A stretch of 22,349 bases of DNA. Origin: Planctomycetia bacterium (lineage in GTDB: Bacteria; Planctomycetota; UBA1135; GCA-002686595). The notes beneath the pieces were generated by a model, which saw nothing but the letters and a program-made list of their open reading frames with translations, was not told where the DNA came from and made no database searches. The position numbers and the translations under genes were made by a program. This document shows positions 17,522 through 22,349 of this stretch, one piece after another. Within the stretch, counting starts at the first letter, position 1; every line of letters starts with the position of its first letter. The DNA is taken from positions 1-22,349 of the forward strand of contig SXKQ01000067.1 in NCBI GenBank assembly GCA_005778045.1, read 5' to 3'.

Positions 17522-18562
17522 ATGAAGAAGTCCACCACCGTGCGCGCCGCATTCGGCGTGCTGTCCTTGGCATCGTTGCTCTGCGCCACGAATTCCGAGC
17601 CGTTCGCGCAACCTAGCACGATCGCCCGCGAGCCCTACCGGCTCGATGCTGCGCTGTCGCCCGACGGCCGATGGGTCGCTGTGAGCGGCTCGCGCGGCTG
17701 GTCCGGTGAGGCGCGCTGCTGGATCGTGCCGGTCGAGAACGGCGTGCCGATTGAGATCGAGGATGCGCAGCCCCACGGCGCGCAGACGCTCACTTGGGAC
17801 GCGAGCGGCAACGCGCGCGTCGAGGTCGTGAACCGTGAGCTCGGCGTGCCCGAGATGCGCTGGATCAACCCCGCGACCAGCGAGACGGTGCGCTTCACGC
17901 GCGATCGCGACGCGATGCGCGAGGAGCTGCGCGCATCGACGACGGAGTGGGGCACCGTGCACGAGCGCCATGTGCCGGACGGTCGCACCCTGCGTATCGT
18001 GCGCTGGACGTCGGAAGGCTCGCACGTCGATCTCGAGTCGATCGGTGACTCGCGCATTACGCTCTCGCCGCAGCCGGGCGCCGGCTTCTTCACGTCCACG
18101 CGCGGCGGCGCCACGTACCTGACGCGCTTCGACATGACGAACGGCACCCAGCGCGACATCGTGCAGAGCGGCTCGCTCGACCTCGAGTGGCGTGCCTCCT
18201 CCGATGGTCGCAAGCTGCTCGTCAGCGAAGGTGGTCTCGAGCACCGCGTGCGCATCCTCGATGCGCAGTCGGGCGCGCTGGTCGACGGCCCGTGGGTCAC
18301 CACCGAGCCGCGCTGGATCGAGGGTTGCGACAGCCGCTACTTCGCGGGCGTCCGCGGCGGGCAGCGCGTGCTGTTCGACCTGCTGCGCGACCGCGAAGTC
18401 TCGATGGGGCGCGATGAGGGGCCCTCGCCCGAGGTCACGGCGACCGAGGATGGGCGCTTCCTCGTCGAGAACGACCGCGAGGTCGCGCTGTACAGCGCCG
18501 ACTTCCGTCGCGAGCGCTGCGTGTTCTACGCGCCGGGCGAGTCGGCCGTCGCGGGGCGCTGA
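17522..18562 (+). CDS. Exported beta-propeller-like protein of unknown function
   Basis: This 346-residue protein has a Sec-type signal (MKKSTT, then a hydrophobic stretch to about residue 22). The mature part has propeller-like repeats with SPDGRWVAVSG (about 45-56), a TWDASGNARVEV block, SSDGRKLLVSEGG and TEDGRFLVEN, as in TolB/WD40-like folds. I find no enzymatic motif. C21 lies in the signal region, but LLLC-type residues before it do not make a lipobox. It is probably periplasmic or outer-surface. It follows the HD gene after 78 bases and ends 3 bases before the convergent aminotransferase stop. The propeller call is moderate and the function unknown. Confidence 0.7.
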   Translation: MKKSTTVRAAFGVLSLASLLCATNSEPFAQPSTIAREPYRLDAALSPDGRWVAVSGSRGWSGEARCWIVPVENGVPIEIEDAQPHGAQTLTWDASGNARVEVVNRELGVPEMRWINPATSETVRFTRDRDAMREELRASTTEWGTVHERHVPDGRTLRIVRWTSEGSHVDLESIGDSRITLSPQPGAGFFTSTRGGATYLTRFDMTNGTQRDIVQSGSLDLEWRASSDGRKLLVSEGGLEHRVRILDAQSGALVDGPWVTTEPRWIEGCDSRYFAGVRGGQRVLFDLLRDREVSMGRDEGPSPEVTATEDGRFLVENDREVALYSADFRRERCVFYAPGESAVAGR

Positions 18563-18565
18563 CGA

Positions 18566-19771
18566 CTACGAGCGGTGCGCTGCGGCGCGGGCCGCGGCGT
18601 GCCGGGGATGCCGCTCGAGGAAGCGCTTCAGGCGCTCGGCGGCGAGCTGGATGCGATCGAGCGAGAGGGCGTAGGACAGGCGCACGTGCGTGTCGACACC
18701 GAAGGCCGTGCCCGGAACGAGCGCGAGGTCGACCTGCTCGAGCAAGTCCTCGCAGAAGCCGCGCGTGCCGCGCTCGTCGAGGTAGGCGCGCACGTCGGGG
18801 AAGGCGTAGAACGCTCCGCGCGGCCACGGCACCGAGAGGCTCATGGCGCGCAGCGCTTCGATCAGCCAGCGTCGGCGGCGATCGAACTCACCGCACATGT
18901 GCGCGATTTCCGTCGGCTCGGGACCGGAGAGCGCGGCCAGATAGCCTTCCTGGCTGACCGTGTTCGGCGCGCCCGTGAGGTGCGAGTGCAGCCGCTCGAT
19001 GCCGGAGATCACCTCGCGCGGCCCGGCGGCGAAGCCGATGCGGTAGCCGGTCATGGCGAGCGACTTGGAGGCGCCGTCGAGCACGATCGTGCGCGCGCGC
19101 AGGGCGGGGCTCAAGGTCGCCGGGCTCAGGTTCGGCTCGCCCTCGTACACGAGGCGGCGATAGATCTCATCCGAGAGGATCCACAGGCCGCGGCGCTCGC
19201 AAAGCTCCGCCAGTCGCCGGACCTCGTCGTGGCTCCAGACGTAGCCGGTCGGATTGCTCGGGCTGTTGAAGAGCACGGCCTTCGTGCGTGGCGTGATCGC
19301 GCGCTCGATGGCCTCGAAGTCGGGTCCGCAGTCGGCGCGCGACGGCACGTTGACCGGCACGCCGCCGGCGATGCACACGATTTCGACGTAGCTGACCCAT
19401 GCGGGCAGGAAGAGCAGCACTTCGTCGCCCGGATCGACGAGCGCGAGCACAGCGCCCGAGAGCGCGTGCTTCGTGCTGTGGCAGACCGTGACTTCCTCGA
19501 CGGCGTAAGGCGCGATGCCGCGCACCGTGGCTGCGTTCTCGCCGATCGCCTTGCGCAGCGCGCGCGTGCCGGCCGCCGGGGTGTACTTCACGTCGCCCGA
19601 AAGCACCTTGCGCGAGGCCGCCTGCTGGACCACCGACGGGGCGGGGAAGTCCGGCTCGCCGACGGACATGTTCACGATGTCGCGGCCCGACTCCGCGAGC
19701 GCCTTGGCGCGGGCATCGAGGGCCAGCGTCACGGACAGCGAGATCGACTGAGCGCGGCGGGAAAGGGACAT
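18566..19771 (-). CDS. Class I aminotransferase, aspartate aminotransferase I-gamma type
   Basis: This 401-residue protein is a fold-type I pyridoxal-phosphate aminotransferase. It shows GEPDFPAP near residue 38, KYTPAAGTRALRKAI (62-76), SNPTG (172-176), the DEIY (201-204) cofactor site, the Schiff-base lysine K236 in GASKS, R244 in YRIGF and the carboxylate-binding R364 in HVRLSYA. The STKHAL at 99-104 places K101 at the position of the lysine that recognises acidic substrates in Thermus-type aspartate aminotransferase. An aspartate, or aspartate/prephenate, aminotransferase is therefore likely. ATG at 19771 (SLSRRAQSISLS) is the usual N terminus for this group; a longer upstream frame is not protein-like. 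It is convergent with the propeller-like gene (3-base gap) and divergent from the gene at 19996. Confidence 0.92.
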   Translation of the reverse strand: MSLSRRAQSISLSVTLALDARAKALAESGRDIVNMSVGEPDFPAPSVVQQAASRKVLSGDVKYTPAAGTRALRKAIGENAATVRGIAPYAVEEVTVCHSTKHALSGAVLALVDPGDEVLLFLPAWVSYVEIVCIAGGVPVNVPSRADCGPDFEAIERAITPRTKAVLFNSPSNPTGYVWSHDEVRRLAELCERRGLWILSDEIYRRLVYEGEPNLSPATLSPALRARTIVLDGASKSLAMTGYRIGFAAGPREVISGIERLHSHLTGAPNTVSQEGYLAALSGPEPTEIAHMCGEFDRRRRWLIEALRAMSLSVPWPRGAFYAFPDVRAYLDERGTRGFCEDLLEQVDLALVPGTAFGVDTHVRLSYALSLDRIQLAAERLKRFLERHPRHAAARAAAHRS

Positions 19772-19995
19772 CGGCGTGCGGGGGACGCGGCCGGCGAAGA
19801 CCGGGGGAAGTAGCGTCGGGCATCGCCCCTCCGAGGTCAAGGCGGGGGGGCTCGTCGCCGTCGGGAAGGCGCGGCCTTCTGGGGCGTCGAACCTCGCGGT
19901 CGCCAGCGCGGCGTGTCGAGACAAGTACGTCCACGCAGCCGGACCAAGCTGGACTCCCGCGCGCACTCCCGTCACGCTCTGACTGCACACCCGCC
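19772..19995. other. Divergent intergenic region, 224 bp
   Basis: This gap separates the starts of the aminotransferase (-) and the large membrane-anchored protein (+) and must hold both promoters. I see no convincing -10/-35 pair on either strand and no operator-like repeat. Confidence 0.4.
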
Positions 19996-22020
19996 ATGAC
20001 CCGCCGCCTCCTGCGCTACGCCTTCGTCTTCCTGCTCGTACTGCTGTTCGCGGGCTATTTCGCCTTCTCGACCTTTGTGTTCAGCCCGACCGAGTCGGAC
20101 TACGACGCGGACGTCTCGACCCTCGTGCCGCGCGGGATCGACTTCTTCGCAGCCAAGTCGAATCTCGCCGAGGACTTCGAGCGCGTGCCGCGGCTTGCGG
20201 TGCAGGCCGAGCTCGAGCGCACCGCCGGCTGGCGCGCGTGGCTCGAGTCGCCCGAGCGCGCCGAGCTCGAGGCCCGTCACCAGATCGAGGCGCAGCTCGA
20301 CCGGCTCAAGGCCGAGATCGACGCCCTCGGGGTCGATCCGCTCGACGTGCTCGGCGGAGAGGAACTCGCGATTGCAGGCTACTTCAAGGGCCTGACGCTC
20401 GAGCAGGCCGACTGGGCCGTCTACGGCCGCGCCTCGTGGATGGGCAAGCTGGCCGTGGCAGCGCTCGAGCACCCGAGTCTCGTGGGCCTCGACGAGCGTG
20501 GGTTGGTGGTGAAACTAGAAGAGGGCTTCTTGACGCTCTCGGGTGTCGGCTTGGCTCGTCCGCTGCACGTGGGGCGCATTCAGGATGTGGTGATCGTCGG
20601 TACGTCGCGCGAGCTCGTCGAGAAGGCGAGCGACCTGCGTGCGCGCGGCGGCCAGGAGAGCTTCGGACTGAGCGCCACCTACAACGACGAGATCGCGCAA
20701 CCCCAGCGCACGAGCGGTGGCCACGACCTCGAGCTGTACATCGACTGGCGCACAGCCATCGAGAAGCTGCAGCTCTCGCTGCGGCGCCCCGACCCCGGCT
20801 CGGACCAGCCCTGGGAGGCGCTGCTCGGGCGCATGTTCCAGCTCGCCAGCGTGCGCACGATCGCGGGCACCGTCGGCTTCGATCAGGGCGTGGTCGTCGA
20901 CCTGCACGGCGAGCTCTCGAGCGAGACCATGACGCCCTTCCAAAAGGCGCTGTATCGCCAGCGCGGGCGCGAGTCGAAGGCCATCGTGGACGGGCTGGCG
21001 CGCATCGCCCGTCCCGACACGCAGCTGCTCGCGCACCTCGAGGTCGATTTGGGCGAGTTCTTGACCGAGCTGTACACCTCGCTCGAGCCGGCCCAGCGCC
21101 AGCTGATCGACGAGACCCTGCGCAGCACGGGCCAATACAACAGCGCCGCGGCTGCCATCAAGGAGTTCAACACGCTCTTCAAGGGCCGCCTCGGCCTGAT
21201 CGTGCGGCCGAACGACTTCCCTGTGAATGCCGAGAAGGACCCGCCGCACAACGACGTGCCCGTGCCGGCCTTTGCGCTGGTCCTGTGGACCGAGGGCTCC
21301 GAACGTGCGCACAAGCGGCTGCTCGAGTTGCAGAAGCTCATCAACGACAACCAAGGCCGCTTCGGACTGCAGGGTCGCAACGGTGGCCGCGGCGTGTTCA
21401 TCAACAACCTGTCCGGTGGCTTCGAGGCCTGGGAGTTCTGGTCGCCGTTCATCGATGGCACCGGCCACTTCGCCGTGGCGCGCAACGCCGAGCTGTACTT
21501 CATCTCCAACTCGTTTCAGCTCGTCAGCGACCTGCTCAACCGCTCGAACCCGCTGCTCGACGTCGAGCGGCTTTCCGATCGCCCCGAGTTCAACCAGCTG
21601 GTCAGCGAGGCCCTGCCGGCCTCCAACCTGTTCGTGTGGCTCAACCCGCGCACGTTGTCCAAGACCCTGCGCGCCTATGCTGAACGCAGCGCCGTCGACG
21701 AGGCCAAGGCCCGCATCGACTGGGACCTCGAGCGCGCCCGCGAGGAAGACCGCGTGCTGCGCGAGCAGTTCCCCGGCAAGCGCCGCAACCAGCTCGATTC
21801 CGAGACCCAGCGCCAGCTGAACGAGATCGTGGGCCCCTCGCTCGCCCTGCGCGAGCGCGAGCTCTTGCGCGAGCAGATCCCGGCCCTCAAGGCGAGCTTC
21901 GACCGCCAGATCACCTACTTCGAGACCTGCTCGGTCGCGCTGCTGACCCTCGCGCTCGACCCCAAGTCCTTCGACCTGACCCTGACCGCCGTCGCGCCCC
22001 TCGACCCCGCCTCCGACTGA
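19996..22020 (+). CDS. Large membrane-anchored periplasmic protein, unknown function
   Basis: I do not recognise this 674-residue protein. Residues about 7-27 (LRYAFVFLLVLLFAGYFAF) form a single membrane anchor or uncleaved signal. The rest is hydrophilic and probably periplasmic. Residues 36-60 (DADVSTLVPRGIDFF) open a region loosely like DUF3352-type proteins, where a phrase about protein-level thresholds is common, but this is weak. About 575-650 is highly charged and rich in E, R, L and Q (ERAREEDRVLREQ, LRERELLREQ), which suggests a coiled coil. The centre (about 90-560) is a mixed alpha/beta region with no motif I can name. It is the last protein gene before the terminal repeats; no T-tract terminator follows, only GC-rich hairpins. 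Confidence 0.75.
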   Translation: MTRRLLRYAFVFLLVLLFAGYFAFSTFVFSPTESDYDADVSTLVPRGIDFFAAKSNLAEDFERVPRLAVQAELERTAGWRAWLESPERAELEARHQIEAQLDRLKAEIDALGVDPLDVLGGEELAIAGYFKGLTLEQADWAVYGRASWMGKLAVAALEHPSLVGLDERGLVVKLEEGFLTLSGVGLARPLHVGRIQDVVIVGTSRELVEKASDLRARGGQESFGLSATYNDEIAQPQRTSGGHDLELYIDWRTAIEKLQLSLRRPDPGSDQPWEALLGRMFQLASVRTIAGTVGFDQGVVVDLHGELSSETMTPFQKALYRQRGRESKAIVDGLARIARPDTQLLAHLEVDLGEFLTELYTSLEPAQRQLIDETLRSTGQYNSAAAAIKEFNTLFKGRLGLIVRPNDFPVNAEKDPPHNDVPVPAFALVLWTEGSERAHKRLLELQKLINDNQGRFGLQGRNGGRGVFINNLSGGFEAWEFWSPFIDGTGHFAVARNAELYFISNSFQLVSDLLNRSNPLLDVERLSDRPEFNQLVSEALPASNLFVWLNPRTLSKTLRAYAERSAVDEAKARIDWDLERAREEDRVLREQFPGKRRNQLDSETQRQLNEIVGPSLALRERELLREQIPALKASFDRQITYFETCSVALLTLALDPKSFDLTLTAVAPLDPASD

Positions 22021-22044
22021 CCCCCGTTCGTCCGCCGGAGATCC

Positions 22045-22158
22045 GGCCCCGTCCCGCGGAGGTCCACGCGTGGTGGTTCGCGGCAAGTCAGCCAGCGGCG
22101 ACGCTTCGTAGCCCGTCCCGCGCGCAGGGGAGGTGGTGCCCTCGAGTGGATTCGAACC
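22045..22158. repeat. 114-bp perfect direct repeat, copy 1
   Basis: This segment is identical, base for base, to 22236-22349, with a period of 191 bp. It contains the palindrome CCACGCGTGG (22064-22073) inside a wider CCGCG/CGCGG pairing (22054-22058 with 22079-22083). It also has an internal 11-base direct repeat CCCGTCCCGCG at 22048-22058 and 22112-22122. The right end is a tRNA 3'-end-like sequence on the minus strand. Upstream flanks of the two copies are also related (CGCCGGA at 22033-22039 and 22218-22224), so the duplication may be larger and slightly diverged on the left. Confidence 0.95.
22134..22158 (-). pseudogene. tRNA 3'-end-like fragment, copy 1
   Basis: Read on the minus strand this gives a T-loop (GGTTCGAATCC), the rest of a T-stem 3' strand (ACT), a 7-base acceptor strand CGAGGGC, discriminator A and an encoded CCA. 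An A discriminator and this acceptor would suit tRNA-Leu, but identity is speculative. The 5' T-stem strand should be AGTGG but reads ACCGG, which leaves two mismatches. No D-arm or anticodon arm can be drawn. The candidate 5' acceptor strand GCCCGCT (22238-22232) pairs at only 5 of 7 positions. This copy is not an ordinary tRNA. Confidence 0.5.
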
Positions 22159-22165
22159 GGTAAGC

Positions 22166-22230
22166 CGGGGAGTCGGCGGCGCCAGCTGCCGACCGCGACG
22201 ACGCCTTGGCGTCGTTGCGCCGGATCCCCG
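22166..22230. other. Compact three-way-junction hairpin structure between the repeats
   Basis: The spacer between the repeat copies folds almost completely. P1 is CGGGGA (22166-22171) with TCCCCG (22225-22230). P2 is a 9-bp stem with one G-T pair (22172-22180 with 22185-22193) and a 4-base loop. P3 is an 11-12-bp stem (22194-22205 with 22208-22219), including the palindromic ACGACGCC/GGCGTCGT. The three helices abut, with only five unpaired bases before the closing strand. It folds on either strand. It could be a non-coding RNA, part of a tRNA-like structure, or a DNA hairpin site. Confidence 0.55.
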
Positions 22231-22235
22231 TAGCG

Positions 22236-22349
22236 GGCCCCGTCCCGCGGAGGTCCACGCGTGGTGGTTCGCGGCAAGTCAGCCAGCGGCGACGCTTCGT
22301 AGCCCGTCCCGCGCGCAGGGGAGGTGGTGCCCTCGAGTGGATTCGAACC
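22236..22349. repeat. 114-bp perfect direct repeat, copy 2, running to the window edge
   Basis: This is identical to 22045-22158. The match reaches the last base of the window, so the true repeat could be longer. Either the sequence continues as a tandem array with a 191-bp unit, or it continues into an intact tRNA gene. The break at a repeat is typical of a contig end. Confidence 0.95.
22325..22349 (-). tRNA. tRNA 3'-end, copy 2, possibly part of an intact gene beyond the window
   Basis: This holds the same minus-strand T-loop, acceptor strand CGAGGGC, discriminator A and CCA as copy 1. The body of the tRNA would lie past base 22349. If the next bases on the plus strand are ACT, completing the T-stem, this is a real tRNA gene, with Leu the best guess from A73. 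If they are GGTAAG, it is a second copy of the defective fragment. Confidence 0.35.

Noticed and set aside
22134..22238. Complete tRNA gene on the minus strand within copy 1
   Set aside because: The T-stem has two mismatches, the acceptor pairs at only 5 of 7 positions, and no D-arm or 7-base anticodon loop can be drawn.
22045..22349. CRISPR array
   Set aside because: The repeat is 114 bp with a single 77-bp spacer that is itself highly structured, and there are no cas genes. Neither repeat length nor spacing fits CRISPR.
22021..22349. Mobile element or prophage attachment site at the right edge
   Set aside because: No integrase, transposase or phage gene is present in the window, and the copies are only 191 bp apart. 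It stays a possibility only as a remnant.

Overview
This is a very GC-rich (by eye around 70%), gene-dense stretch of a bacterial chromosome or chromosome-derived contig. It opens inside a thiolase gene and closes inside a repeat, so both edges look like assembly breaks. Several products carry lipoprotein-type or Sec-type signal peptides, which suggests a diderm organism. Sulfatase-superfamily lipoproteins, an Ig-plus-beta-propeller lipoprotein, a DUF2807 protein and a PMT-like glycosyltransferase together would fit Planctomycetota, Myxococcota or a similar high-GC phylum. That placement is inference only; no rRNA or marker gene is present.

Layout. Positions 1-3563 (+) hold a metabolic operon: the C-terminal part of a thiolase, a fused aconitase-family hydro-lyase (LeuD-like swivel domain before a LeuC-like catalytic domain) and a beta-decarboxylating dehydrogenase of the isocitrate/isopropylmalate family. 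A hairpin with a T-rich tail follows. Positions 3744-11145 are a cell-envelope block with mixed strands: a large propeller lipoprotein, a polytopic GT-C-type membrane protein, two sulfatase-superfamily lipoproteins with Thr at the nucleophile position, and a ferritin-like protein between them. Positions 11254-15272 (+) look like one lipid operon: PlsC-type acyltransferase, a fused E1 alpha-beta 2-oxoacid dehydrogenase, and a FabD-like acyltransferase joined to it by an ATGA overlap. Positions 15330-18562 (+) encode a DUF2807 protein, an HD phosphohydrolase and an exported propeller-like protein. A class I aminotransferase lies on the minus strand (18566-19771), and a large membrane-anchored protein of unknown function lies at 19996-22020 (+).

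The last 329 bases hold no protein gene. They contain a perfect 114-bp direct repeat with a 191-bp period. Each copy ends, on the minus strand, in what reads as the 3' end of a tRNA including CCA. The 77 bp between the copies can fold almost completely into a compact three-way junction. This is the least ordinary part of the window.

The two strongest leads are this terminal structured repeat and the PlsC / E1 / FabD-like operon, where the FabD-like enzyme has lost the arginine that holds malonyl groups. Many starts also have a TANNNT box 6-12 nt upstream and no clear Shine-Dalgarno sequence, which suggests leaderless transcripts.
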